Positions 44,801-52,158 of a stretch of DNA of 64,000 nucleotides are shown here, in pieces (the first letter of the stretch is position 1; each line of letters starts with the position of its first letter). Position numbers and translations under genes: made by a program. The notes under the pieces were generated by a model. The model ran no database searches, was not told the origin of the DNA, and saw nothing but the letters and a program-made list of their open reading frames with translations. Location: contig DASPTQ010000076.1 of assembly GCA_035623335.1 (NCBI GenBank), positions 1 to 64,000 of the forward strand. The letters are read 5' to 3'. Source of the DNA: JAFAGX01 sp035623335. GTDB taxonomy: Bacteria; Acidobacteriota; Terriglobia; Terriglobales; Acidobacteriaceae.

Positions 44801-45356
44801 TAACTGGGATCCGCTTGCCCGCTCTTTCGATGGCATCAAACACACCCACCAGGGCGGCTTTCGCCTGGAGAAGATCCTGCGAGGTCTCAATCAGGAGAAC
44901 GTCCACCCCACCCTCGACCAAAGCCTGAGCCTGCTCAAGGTAGACGGCGACCATGTCATCGAATCGGATGTGTCCGAGGGACGGCAGCTTGGTCGTGGGC
45001 CCGATCGAACCGGCTACAAAGCGGGGCCTTTCTTTGGTGGAGAACTGATCGGCAACTTCGCGGGCAATCTTGACTGCGGCCAGATTGATTTCCGCGACCT
45101 TGTCGGCCAGGTCGTATTCGCCGAGCACCACCCGGCTGGCACCGAAGGTATCGGTTTCGACGACATCGCAGCCGACCGAGAGAAAACTAGCATGAATGTC
45201 TCGAATGATCTCGGGACGGCTCAAGACCAGAAGTTCGTTGCAACCCTCTTTCCCCCAATAGTCATCCACACTGGGATTGCGGAGCTGGATGTTCGTGCCC
45301 ATGGCGCCGTCATAGATCACCACGCGCTCGCGAACGGTTTCAAGAAAACGAGACAT
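41880..45356 (-). CDS. metH: Cobalamin-dependent methionine synthase
   Basis: 1158 residues from ATG 45356 (MSRFLETVRERVVIYDGAMG). All four MetH modules are present. The homocysteine domain has GLNCATGP and GGCCGTTPEHL as zinc ligands (about 1-310). The pterin-binding domain spans about 330-620. The B12 domain has GDVHDIGKNLVDIIL with the axial His (about 720-860). The AdoMet reactivation domain has RGSRYSFGYPACPNLED (about 900-1158). It makes methionine from homocysteine and methyl-folate in the cytoplasm. It is convergent with the dehydrogenase gene, with only 22 nt between stops. I see no cobalamin or SAM riboswitch upstream. Confidence 0.96.
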   Translation of the reverse strand: MSRFLETVRERVVIYDGAMGTNIQLRNPSVDDYWGKEGCNELLVLSRPEIIRDIHASFLSVGCDVVETDTFGASRVVLGEYDLADKVAEINLAAVKIAREVADQFSTKERPRFVAGSIGPTTKLPSLGHIRFDDMVAVYLEQAQALVEGGVDVLLIETSQDLLQAKAALVGVFDAIERAGKRIPVTVQVTLEATGTMLLGTEIGAALTALEAFDVEVIGLNCATGPAEMNDAVRYLGANSTKQVSVLPNAGLPQNEGGRAVYKLKPEELATYHKHFVENYGVRIVGGCCGTTPEHLRAVVEAVSGLEPAKREVNPVAAAASAYTMVPLDLEPKPLIVAEEMNTTTRVEHFRNLVRGKKYDDILALAKKLVSHGSHMLDLCCAIVGEDEKGYITSILEKVATRVPAPILVDSTEADVVEEALKRIPGKPIINSINLEDGEKRTAKVLPMAKRFGAAVIALTIDEEGMALTAEKKTAIAKRIYNLATQKYGVRPVDLIFDALTLPISTGQEEYRTAGIETLQAIKRIKNELPAVKTILGVSNISFGLDIYPRRVLNSVFLHEAVDHGLDMAIVNYSKVYPLYKIPHEEVELARKLIYRDQSGGDPLQRYMEHFAGTKGKVQAATTAHLETLGVEDKLKFAIIQGEKAVGEGAHRKTLEQLLEEALVQYTPLDLINTVLLDGMKTVGDLFGARKMQLPSVLDSAAVMKQAVAYLEPKMERKTGSQKGTIVLATVKGDVHDIGKNLVDIILTNNGFRVVNLGIKQPGDTIIKAALERQADAIGLSGLLVKSTLEMKYVIQDLERQQLEFPVICGGAALTRKYVEDDLRREYSSAVFYADDAFAGLHLMEDLSTMDGRRQARLEEGRTVKEYAKAAAVDEETGPLFTERSPVVGDAPNIPVPPFWGVRVRKDFDLREIFPYINDTALFKNQWQLKTASQEDYLRLVEEKFRPIKSQLEEEVIRSQWFEPKAVYGYFPAQSEANDVLVYEPTEGGPGGELLRFAFPRQKEGRRLSIADFFAPKNSGKMDVIGLSLVTIGGTASQETQHLFESGEYTKYLFLHGLSVETAEALAEYLHKRMREELGIAGDDSPHIRDLFHQKYRGSRYSFGYPACPNLEDQTKLFALLHPEENLGVRLTSGFLLDPEQSTSAIVVHHPSAKYFVV

Positions 45357-45440
45357 GTTCTTTCTGCCTGACTCCCGGTCGCCTGCCAGAGTCGTCCCCG
45401 CCAAGGGACCAGAGCCGCGTCTGGCCGCGGCTGTATGCGG

Positions 45441-45470
45441 AAAACGCCGGCTCACCTGGGGGACCGGCGT
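45441..45470 (-). terminator. Probable Rho-independent terminator after nuoI
   Basis: On the minus strand ACGCCGG and CCGGCGT form a perfect 7-bp stem around a 13-nt loop, ending in TTTT. It lies 28 nt after the nuoI stop and before metH, so it should separate the two transcripts. The U-run is short. Confidence 0.6.
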
Positions 45471-45497
45471 CAAAATCCATTCCCAATGATCCAGCGG

Positions 45498-46028
45498 TCA
45501 ACTGCCGGGTACCGGCAGGGCCGGTGCGCCTTCCGCCACTTCTGCTTGATTGAAGACGGCGTTGGCTCCCAGGTGGGCGGGCCTGGCAGCGAGCAGCTGT
45601 TCTTTGCGATAGATCAGGTTCGTGGCATTGAATGACGCAATTTCAAATCCATGCCCATGGGTAATCGCATCCGTTGGGCACGCCTCGACGCAGTATCCGC
45701 AGAAAATACAGCGGTTGTAGTCAATGTTGTACACCCGCGCATAGCGCTCGGCACCGCTGACCCGATGCTCGGAGGTGTTCTCGGCTGCCTCGATATAGAT
45801 GCAGTTCGAGGGGCACGCCGCCGCACAAAGAAAACAGGCGACGCATTTCTCCAGGCCGTTCTCGTCCCGCTGCAGGACGTGCACCCCCCGATAGCGCTCC
45901 TGAAACTTGGCTCCCCGCAAAGGCCCCGGCCCGTCGGGATAGTTCTCCACCTGGGTGGGCTCAAACATCTCGCGAAAGGTGATGCTCATGCCTTTGGCGA
46001 TCGCGGCCATGCCCCTTAGAAACGACAT
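45498..46028 (-). CDS. nuoI: NADH-quinone oxidoreductase subunit I
   Basis: 176 residues from ATG 46028, matching the family's usual start (MSFLRGMAAIAKGMSITFRE). Two ferredoxin-type [4Fe-4S] motifs are intact: CVACFLCAAACPSNC (about 61-75) and CIFCGYCVEACPTDA (about 106-120). The protein carries clusters N6a/N6b in the peripheral arm of complex I. It stands apart from any other nuo gene, which is unusual for an operon subunit but known where nuo genes are scattered. The -10 box TATACT ends six nt before the ATG, so the mRNA may be leaderless. Confidence 0.93.
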   Translation of the reverse strand: MSFLRGMAAIAKGMSITFREMFEPTQVENYPDGPGPLRGAKFQERYRGVHVLQRDENGLEKCVACFLCAAACPSNCIYIEAAENTSEHRVSGAERYARVYNIDYNRCIFCGYCVEACPTDAITHGHGFEIASFNATNLIYRKEQLLAARPAHLGANAVFNQAEVAEGAPALPVPGS

Positions 46029-46034
46029 TACTGT

Positions 46035-46040
46035 AGTATA
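46035..46040 (-). promoter_or_regulatory. -10 box of nuoI
   Basis: TATACT on the minus strand, six nt before the nuoI ATG. No convincing -35 is found. The spacing places the start point at the ATG. Confidence 0.5.
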
Positions 46041-46148
46041 CCGGACATCCGGCCGCGAACCAGGGCCCCTAGGCCGGGGTCGGCAAGCGGGGCGGTCCTC
46101 ATCCGCGCGCCAATCAGGTAAGATACTTCGACTGCTTTCCCGCCGACG

Positions 46149-46859
46149 ATGAACCGCGAATACCACAATGGATACAGTCAGGAGCTCGGTCGCGACATGG
46201 AAGCGCTGGTGTTCGGGCACTCAGGGTGGCCACTTCTGGTTTTCCCCAGCTCCATGGGGAAATTCTTTGAGTACGAGGACCGCGGAATGATCGCCGTGTT
46301 GGCGGCGAAGATTGAACGGGGTGAACTGCAGGTCTTTTGCCCGGATGCGGTCGATTTGGAGAGCTGGTACAACCAAGCCGTCCATCCCCGGCAGCGGATC
46401 CTGCGCCACCTGCAATATGAACGCTTCCTCCTGCATGAGTTTCTCCCCTTTCTGCGGCGGAAAAACCAGTCCCCTCAGCTGGCTGTAACCGGCTGCAGTT
46501 TCGGGGGATACCACGCGGTGAATTTTTCTCTCAAACATCCCGACCTGGTGACCCATTGTGTCAGCATGAGCGGCTCTTTTGACATCCATCAGTTTCTCGA
46601 CGGCTATTACGATGATGATTGCTATTTCAATAGTCCGCAGGATTTCCTGCCGAACCTGACGGACGATTGGTTCTTAAGCGGTTACCGCAGGATGAAGATA
46701 GTGCTCGGATCGGCGGATTGGGACATGTGTCTCGACCAGAACGTTAAGCTATCCGACAAGCTGCACCAAAAAGCCGTGCCCCATTGGCTGGACGTATGGG
46801 GAAATCACTTCCGGCACGACTGGCCGTTGTGGCTGGGGATGGCGGGCAAGTACTTCTAG
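46149..46859 (+). CDS. Alpha/beta-hydrolase esterase of a GCS2/ATP-grasp cluster
   Basis: 236 residues, esterase-D-like (PF00756). The nucleophile elbow is VTGCSFGGYHAVNFSL (Gly-x-Ser-x-Gly, about residue 117). A late His follows a Trp-rich segment (WLDVWGNHFRHDWPLW), and MKIVLGSADWDMCLDQN probably holds the acid. There is no signal peptide, so it should act in the cytoplasm. It starts a plus-strand cluster with two ATP-grasp-type ligases, a GCS2 ligase and an aminopeptidase; releasing or trimming the cluster's product is a reasonable inference. It is divergent from nuoI. Confidence 0.8.
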   Translation: MNREYHNGYSQELGRDMEALVFGHSGWPLLVFPSSMGKFFEYEDRGMIAVLAAKIERGELQVFCPDAVDLESWYNQAVHPRQRILRHLQYERFLLHEFLPFLRRKNQSPQLAVTGCSFGGYHAVNFSLKHPDLVTHCVSMSGSFDIHQFLDGYYDDDCYFNSPQDFLPNLTDDWFLSGYRRMKIVLGSADWDMCLDQNVKLSDKLHQKAVPHWLDVWGNHFRHDWPLWLGMAGKYF

Positions 46860-46930
46860 CATTTGAGGCATGCGGCCTGAGGTTGAGGTTTCGACGGGGA
46901 TCGGACATTTCGAAAGTGGGAGAATGAGCT

Positions 46931-47938
46931 GTGAAGAAAATCGGCATTCTGTTTGGCATGGAGAATACCTTTCCGCCGGCGGTCGTCGAAAGGATCAACT
47001 CCAGGAAAGCGGATGGCGTGACCGCGGAGTTCGTCAAGGTGGGCGCGGTGAAGATGGTGGAACCGAGCCCCTACCAGGTCATCATCGACCGGATTTCGCA
47101 GGACATTCCCTTTTATCGCGCTTACTTGAAGAATGCGGTGCTCAACGGAACCGTGGTGGTGAACAACCCGTTCTGGTGGACGGCGGATGACAAATTCTTC
47201 AACTATGCGCTGGCCGCAAAACTGGGAGTGGCCATTCCGCCCACCGTACTCTTGCCTCATAACCGACATCCCGAAGGCACGACCGAACAATCGATGCGCA
47301 ATCTGATCTATCCCCTGGACTGGCAAGAGATTTTTGCCTATGTGGGCTTCCCGGCATTCTTAAAGCCCTATTCCGGTGGGGGATGGAAACACGTGTACAA
47401 AGTACATTCGCCGGAAGAGTTCTTTCGCTATTACAACCAGACGGGGGACTTGTGCATGACGCTGCAGCACGGCGTCGAGTTTGAGGAATACTATCGATGC
47501 TATGTCGTGGGGCAGGAAAAGGTGCATGTCATGAAGTACAACCCCAACGCTCCCTTCCATGAGCGCTATGTCAAGGGGAATCCCCCGCCCTCGAGCACCA
47601 AGCTCGAGGAGCGAATCATCAGCGGTGCGCAGCAACTCTGCCGCGCCCTTGGCTATGATTTCAATACCGTGGAGTTTGCCGTCGAGGGCGGGGTTCCCTA
47701 TGCCATCGACTTCATGAATCCGGCGCCCGACGCGGATGTGAACTCGGTAGGGCGGGAGAATTTTGAATGGGTCGTGAACGCCATCGCCGACCTGGCCATC
47801 GCCAAGGCGAGGAGCAACGAGAATCCGGTCCGGGAGCTACGTTGGGCGGGATTCTTGGCGGGTCCCGAGCAGATGGCCCCGCCGGCGACAACCTCCCGCA
47901 AGCGCCGGTCGTCGCGGGCAAAGAAGTTGGAGTCCTAA
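46931..47938 (+). CDS. ATP-grasp ligase
   Basis: 335 residues from GTG 46931 with GGGAGAA upstream. RimK/D-Ala ligase-like fold: an N-terminal lobe starting VKKIGILFGMENTFPP (GTG is read as Met), the ATP loop PAFLKPYSGGGWKHVYKV (about residues 142-159) and the metal-binding end VEFAVEGGVPYAIDFMNPAP (Glu, Asp, Asn). The C-terminal tail is Arg/Lys/Ser-rich. ATP-grasp enzymes join a carboxylate to an amine through an acyl phosphate. With the GCS2 and second ATP-grasp genes, it may build or extend a small peptide. 71 nt after the esterase gene. Confidence 0.85.
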   Translation: MKKIGILFGMENTFPPAVVERINSRKADGVTAEFVKVGAVKMVEPSPYQVIIDRISQDIPFYRAYLKNAVLNGTVVVNNPFWWTADDKFFNYALAAKLGVAIPPTVLLPHNRHPEGTTEQSMRNLIYPLDWQEIFAYVGFPAFLKPYSGGGWKHVYKVHSPEEFFRYYNQTGDLCMTLQHGVEFEEYYRCYVVGQEKVHVMKYNPNAPFHERYVKGNPPPSSTKLEERIISGAQQLCRALGYDFNTVEFAVEGGVPYAIDFMNPAPDADVNSVGRENFEWVVNAIADLAIAKARSNENPVRELRWAGFLAGPEQMAPPATTSRKRRSSRAKKLES

Positions 47939-48032
47939 GACCCGGTGCAATTCTTCCCCATGGGGTAGGGCATTCCTTCGCAGGCCCGAGGGCTCGACAA
48001 AATCCGCGGGGCGGCGTAACTCCAAAAACGCC

Positions 48033-48060
48033 CGGACACCCACCGAGGCCGCGCTATACT
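48033..48060 (+). promoter_or_regulatory. Internal promoter before the GCS2 gene
   Basis: CGGACA (48033-48038) and TATACT (48055-48060) are 16 nt apart, a near-consensus sigma70 pair. Transcription would start near 48067, after the GTG at 48062 but before the ATG at 48107, which supports the latter as the gene start. Confidence 0.6.
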
Positions 48061-48106
48061 GGTGTCCAGCCGGAAGGACTGCGGGCAGTTTCGTCCGTTT
48101 GACCTT

Positions 48107-49249
48107 ATGGGACCTAGCTTCACCATCGGAATTGAAGAAGAGTATCAGATCGTCGATCCCGTATCCCGGGACCTGCGCTCGCACATCCATTTCGAGATAC
48201 TCGAAAAGGGAAAGATGCTGCTGCATGAAAAGGTGAAGTCCGAGCTGCATCAATCCGTGGTCGAAGTAGGAACCTCGGTGTGCCCCAACATTAAGGATGC
48301 CAAGGAAGAGGTCAAGAAGCTGCGCCGCGACATGGTCAACTTGGCCAAGGAAAACGGCCTGCGATTGGCGGCAGCTGCCACCCACCCCTTTGCCGATTGG
48401 CGGGTGCAGGAAATCACCCCCGACGAGCGCTACAAGAACATTGTGGAAGACATGCAGCTGGTCGCCCGCGCCAACCTGATCTTCGGCCTGCACGTCCACA
48501 TTGGAATCGAAGATCGCGAGACCGCGATTCAGATGATGAATCACGCCCGCTACTTCCTGCCGCACATTCTGGCGCTGTCCACCAATTCTCCCTTCTGGCT
48601 GGGCATGAACACCGGCCTCAAATCGTATCGCTGCAAAGTCTTTGATAAATTTCCCCGGACCAACATTCCGGACTATTTCCCCAGCTGGGGTGAGTACGAG
48701 AATTTCGTCAAGCTTCTGATCAAGACCAATTGCGTCGACAACGCCAAGAAGATTTGGTGGGATATCCGGCCGCATCCATTCTTCAACACGTTGGAGTTCC
48801 GGGTTGCCGATATTCCCATGCGGGTGGAGGAAACCATTGCGCTGGCGGCGCTCATCCAGGCCACCATCGCCAAGTTGTACAAGTTGTATGCCGCCAACCA
48901 GGGGTTTCGGCTTTATCGCAGAGCCCTGCTCATGGAAAACAAGTGGCGGGCCGCTCGCTACGGCCTGGATGGCAAGCTCATTGATTTTGGAAAGCAGAAA
49001 GAAGTTCCCGAGCGCGATTTGATCCGGGAGTATCTGGATTTCGTCGACGACGTGGTGAACGAGCTGGACTCGCGCCAGGAGATCAATTACATCCACGAGA
49101 TCCTCGAAAACGGCACCGGCGCCGATCGACAGCTGCGGGTGTTTCGCGAGACCGGGGATCTCAAGCAGGTAGCGGACTACATTATGGAAGAAACCGAAGT
49201 CGGTCTCAGCGAGACCGTGGCGGCGGCGCCCGCGAGAAAGATTGGGTAG
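48107..49249 (+). CDS. GCS2-type carboxylate-amine ligase (glutamate-cysteine ligase-like)
   Basis: 380 residues from ATG 48107. The family opening FTIGIEEEYQIVDPVSRDL holds the metal-binding Glu residues. HQSVVEVGTSVC, RLAAAATHPFADW, LIFGLHVHIGIEDRETAI (His pair) and NTLEFRVADIPMRVEETIA (Glu/Arg) follow, as in PF04107/YbdK. These enzymes use ATP to join a gamma-carboxylate, typically of glutamate, to an amine or amino acid. The protein is standard length. The stop TAG is followed at once by the ATG of the aminopeptidase gene, so the two are coupled. Confidence 0.92.
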   Translation: MGPSFTIGIEEEYQIVDPVSRDLRSHIHFEILEKGKMLLHEKVKSELHQSVVEVGTSVCPNIKDAKEEVKKLRRDMVNLAKENGLRLAAAATHPFADWRVQEITPDERYKNIVEDMQLVARANLIFGLHVHIGIEDRETAIQMMNHARYFLPHILALSTNSPFWLGMNTGLKSYRCKVFDKFPRTNIPDYFPSWGEYENFVKLLIKTNCVDNAKKIWWDIRPHPFFNTLEFRVADIPMRVEETIALAALIQATIAKLYKLYAANQGFRLYRRALLMENKWRAARYGLDGKLIDFGKQKEVPERDLIREYLDFVDDVVNELDSRQEINYIHEILENGTGADRQLRVFRETGDLKQVADYIMEETEVGLSETVAAAPARKIG

Positions 49250-50329
49250 ATGACAAATTCCGTCGACCAAGCCCTGGACCGGTTGGACTCGCCGAAGGCG
49301 CCAGGACCCGAGCCCCTGGACGACCTTGCCTTCGATCCGGAACTTACGCCGGGAGCCCGCAACGCAGTCGAAGTCTGCCTCGCCGTCCAGCCCAGCGAGA
49401 AAGTCACTCTCATTACTGATCAGTCCACGAAGGAAATTGCGGCGAGCATCGTATGGGAACTGAAGCGGAAGGCAGGATCTTATCGCGCCTGGCTGCTCGA
49501 GGACCTCGCGCCGCGACCCCTGGCGGAGTTTCCGCGGGAAATCGGTGGCGACCTCAAGACCAGCCAGGTCAGCATTTTTGCCGTCCAGGCGCAGGCCAAC
49601 GAACTGCCCTCCCGCATGCAGATGACCGACATCGTGAACCGTTACCGGATTCGCCACGCGCACATGGTGAACATCAACCGGCAGATTATGCTGGAAGGGA
49701 TGCGGGCGGACTTCCGGAAGGTGGATCGCATCAGCACGAAAGTGCTGGAGATGGTCGAGCACGCGTCCGAGATCCGGGCGCAGACGGCAGCCGGTACGGA
49801 CCTGGTGGCGCGCCTGAATCCCAGCTACCGCTGGCTGAAAACCAGCGGGTTGATCAGTCCGGAGAAGTGGGGAAATCTGCCCGGCGGTGAGGTGTTCACC
49901 ACACCCGGCGAGGTCAATGGAACTTTTGTGATCGATGGCGTGGTGGGGGATTGGCTTTGTGCCAAGTTCGGCGAATTGCGGCAGGCGCCACTGACGATCC
50001 GGGTACAAGAAAATCGGCTGACCGAGGTGCATTCCTCCAATCGAGAGCTGGAGAGCGACTTTTGGAGCTATACCCATACAGACGAGAACAGCGACCGGGT
50101 GGGAGAATTCGCCATCGGAACGAACATCGAACTGAAGGACGTGATCGGCCAGATTCTGCAGGACGAAAAGTATCCCGGGGTTCACATTGCCTTTGGCAAC
50201 CCGTACGGAATGCACACCGGGGCGGACTGGTACTCTTCCACCCATATCGATGTGGTCGGCAGGAAGTTCGACATTTGGGTGGATGACCAGCAGATCATGC
50301 GCGCAGGGCAGTTTCTGATTCAGGCCTAG
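49250..50329 (+). CDS. M29-like aminopeptidase (thermophilic metalloprotease family)
   Basis: 359 residues. The C-terminal half carries the M29/AmpS pattern: NLPGGEVFTTPGEVNGTFVI (metal Glu), GEFAIGTNIELKD, VHIAFGNPYGMHTGADWY (His) and STHIDVVGRKFDIWVDDQQI (His and Asp). The N-terminal part starts with an unusual acidic Pro-rich lead (about 1-30). M29 enzymes remove N-terminal residues with a two-metal centre; 2,5-dihydroxypyridine dioxygenase-type relatives share the fold. Coupled to the GCS2 gene, it may trim or recycle the cluster's peptide product. Confidence 0.82.
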   Translation: MTNSVDQALDRLDSPKAPGPEPLDDLAFDPELTPGARNAVEVCLAVQPSEKVTLITDQSTKEIAASIVWELKRKAGSYRAWLLEDLAPRPLAEFPREIGGDLKTSQVSIFAVQAQANELPSRMQMTDIVNRYRIRHAHMVNINRQIMLEGMRADFRKVDRISTKVLEMVEHASEIRAQTAAGTDLVARLNPSYRWLKTSGLISPEKWGNLPGGEVFTTPGEVNGTFVIDGVVGDWLCAKFGELRQAPLTIRVQENRLTEVHSSNRELESDFWSYTHTDENSDRVGEFAIGTNIELKDVIGQILQDEKYPGVHIAFGNPYGMHTGADWYSSTHIDVVGRKFDIWVDDQQIMRAGQFLIQA

Positions 50330-50368
50330 CTCTTCAATCGAGGTAGGTTCCTTCCGACCGCGGAGGGA

Positions 50369-51625
50369 ATGCAGGAAGTTCGTACCCGTTGCGCGTTCCA
50401 TCTGTATCCCCAGGAAGCGGTTGGTTTAGGCTTTCGCTTCATGATCCCTTTCTTGCGCAGCCAGTTCAATCAAAACTTCACGCTGAAAAAATACCGCACT
50501 CTCCTCGAAGTCATGGAGGAGCGATGCGGGGTAGCGGTGCCATTCCGCATCTCGGAAACTCCCTGCTTCTTCCCTAAAGCGCTGGTCGATGAGATGGCAC
50601 AGTACGGCAAGGAATTGATTCATCAACTCGGACGTGCGGAGTACCGCAAGGCTTCCGATCAGGCAATCCCGCCTGCCTACAACGTCCCCCGGGAAGCACC
50701 TTTTCCGCTGTTCATCCAGGTGGATTTCGGGCTGGTACGCGGGCGAGCTGGCAGCTTCGAACCCCGACTCGTCGAATTGCAGGGCTTCCCTTCCCTCTAC
50801 GCCTATCAGGCAATTCTGTCCCAGACCTACATCGAAGTATTCGAGCTCGATCGAAATCTGCGCTATCTCCACAGCGGGCTTGATTGGCAGGGGTATCAGC
50901 AACTGCTCCGGCGGGCCATTGTGGGCTCGCACGACCCGGACCATGTGATCCTCATGGAGATTGACCCCCGCCATCAGAAGACCTTGCCGGATTTCCTGCT
51001 GACGGAAAAACTGTTGGGCATCCCCACCATCGCGATCACCGACGTCAGGAAAGATGGCAAGCACCTTTTCTATGAGAAGTCGGGACAAAGGGTTCCCATT
51101 CGCAGGATTTACAATCGTGCGATCGTGGACGAACTGGTGCGCAAGAAGCTAGAGCTGTCGTTTCGATTCGACGAGGACTTGGAGGTGGAATGGGCGGGAC
51201 ACCCCAACTGGTACTTCCGCATGAGCAAGTTTTCCCTGCCCTATCTGCGTCATCCGTGTGTGCCTCGAACCCAATTTTTGAACCAGGTCGAGATGCCCTG
51301 TGATCTGGAGAATTTTGTGGTTAAGCCGCTGTTCTCGTTTGCCGGATTGGGCGTCCTCATGCACCCGCGCAAGGAAGATTTGGCGGCCATTCCCGAGGAA
51401 GCACGCGGGCAATACATTCTGCAGGAGAGGATGAACTTCGAGCCCGTGATCGAGACTCCCTTCGGCAAAACCAAGGCCGAGGTTCGCATCATGTACATCT
51501 GGCTTGAAGAACTGCTGCCCGTCATGACCATTGTGCGGATGGGACGGGGGCTGATGATGGGAGTTGACCACAACAAGAATATGGAGTGGGTGGGATCCTC
51601 GGCCGGACTCTCCCCGAGCAGTTAG
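50369..51625 (+). CDS. Divergent ATP-grasp-like protein of the GCS2 cluster
   Basis: 418 residues. The C-terminal third resembles ATP-grasp: NFVVKPLFSFAGLGVLMHP with the ATP-binding Lys (about 312-330), GQYILQERMNFEPVIETP, and KAEVRIMYIWLEELLP followed by GRGLMMGVDHNKN for metal and phosphate. The first two thirds are unlike standard preATP-grasp domains but contain many conserved-looking acidic/aromatic patches (VDFGLVRGRAGSFEPRLVEL). I would call it a probable amide- or peptide-forming ligase; a circularly permuted or glutathionylspermidine-synthase-like form is possible. The ATG at 50369 has GGAGG very close (3 nt); Met25 (50441) is an alternative. Last gene of the cluster. Confidence 0.68.
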   Translation: MQEVRTRCAFHLYPQEAVGLGFRFMIPFLRSQFNQNFTLKKYRTLLEVMEERCGVAVPFRISETPCFFPKALVDEMAQYGKELIHQLGRAEYRKASDQAIPPAYNVPREAPFPLFIQVDFGLVRGRAGSFEPRLVELQGFPSLYAYQAILSQTYIEVFELDRNLRYLHSGLDWQGYQQLLRRAIVGSHDPDHVILMEIDPRHQKTLPDFLLTEKLLGIPTIAITDVRKDGKHLFYEKSGQRVPIRRIYNRAIVDELVRKKLELSFRFDEDLEVEWAGHPNWYFRMSKFSLPYLRHPCVPRTQFLNQVEMPCDLENFVVKPLFSFAGLGVLMHPRKEDLAAIPEEARGQYILQERMNFEPVIETPFGKTKAEVRIMYIWLEELLPVMTIVRMGRGLMMGVDHNKNMEWVGSSAGLSPSS

Positions 51626-52118
51626 GGTCGGGTCGGCGAAATCAAGACAACACCGCAAGCCAGAAAAGAAAAAGGCTGTGACATTGGTTATGCTCTAGCC
51701 GCCAACTCCTGCGAGGGAGCCAGTGGCGTGGAGGCACGCACCGTCACAGCCTTTGATGCAATCACTGCTTTCGCAGTTCCAAACCCCACCTGCTCCTCGC
51801 AAAGCAGCCGGTTTTTTCGGGTCCAGAGGCTCCGCAAGTTACCTTGCCGAACCGATCACCCAGCCTACTTTGGATCGACTCATTATTATTGAAGTCAACC
51901 CTTTCAGCCGTCGACGTCAGTCACACTAAATAGTCGTGAAGAAAATGTCAATGCCATTTTTCGGTGCAAACACTGGGCTCGCGCGAACTCGATCGCAAGA
52001 AATCCAAGTGATTCAGAAGTCAGTAGTTGCTTTAGGGTCGACCTTGGGTGATTCCATTTTTGCACAGCAATGTTCACAATTTCTGCGGCTTTCATTCAGG
52101 CCGGAGAGGGGTAGGAAA
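51626..52118. other. Intergenic region after the ligase cluster
   Basis: No gene is recognised in these 493 nt. It holds the structured element at 51671-51754; the rest, 51755-52118, shows nothing further. Confidence 0.4.
51671..51754. other. Highly structured 84-nt element (candidate RNA)
   Basis: A perfect 12-bp closing stem (AAAGGCTGTGAC, 51671-51682, with GTCACAGCCTTT, 51743-51754) encloses at least two more helices: GGTTA/TAGCC (51686-51700), and GCCA-CTCC/GGAG-TGGC (51701-51727). A possible third, GTG/CAC, is at 51728-51737. The shape is a multi-branched, cloverleaf-like fold. It begins 46 nt after the last gene of the ligase cluster. No U-tract follows, so it is not a simple terminator. 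The strand is undetermined. Confidence 0.45.
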
Positions 52119-52148
52119 TTCTCAGCTCGCACGAACCCGGTGTATAGT
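52119..52148 (+). promoter_or_regulatory. Promoter of the TetR gene
   Basis: TTCTCA (52119-52124) and TATAGT (52143-52148), 18 nt apart. The -10 ends 10 nt before the ATG, so the leader would be only a few bases. Confidence 0.45.
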
Positions 52149-52158
52149 GTGTGCCGCG

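Noticed and set aside
41880..45356. Long plus-strand open frames opposite metH
   Set aside because: They are GC-biased shadows without domains; metH has all four modules on the minus strand.
45357..45500. Possible cobalamin or SAM/SAH riboswitch before metH
   Set aside because: The 140 nt before metH hold a terminator-like hairpin but none of the conserved riboswitch cores I know.
47837..50401. 854-codon minus-strand frame opposite the ligase cluster
   Set aside because: A very long antisense shadow. The plus strand encodes GCS2 and M29 proteins with full motifs and coupled starts, while the antisense reading has no recognisable domain.
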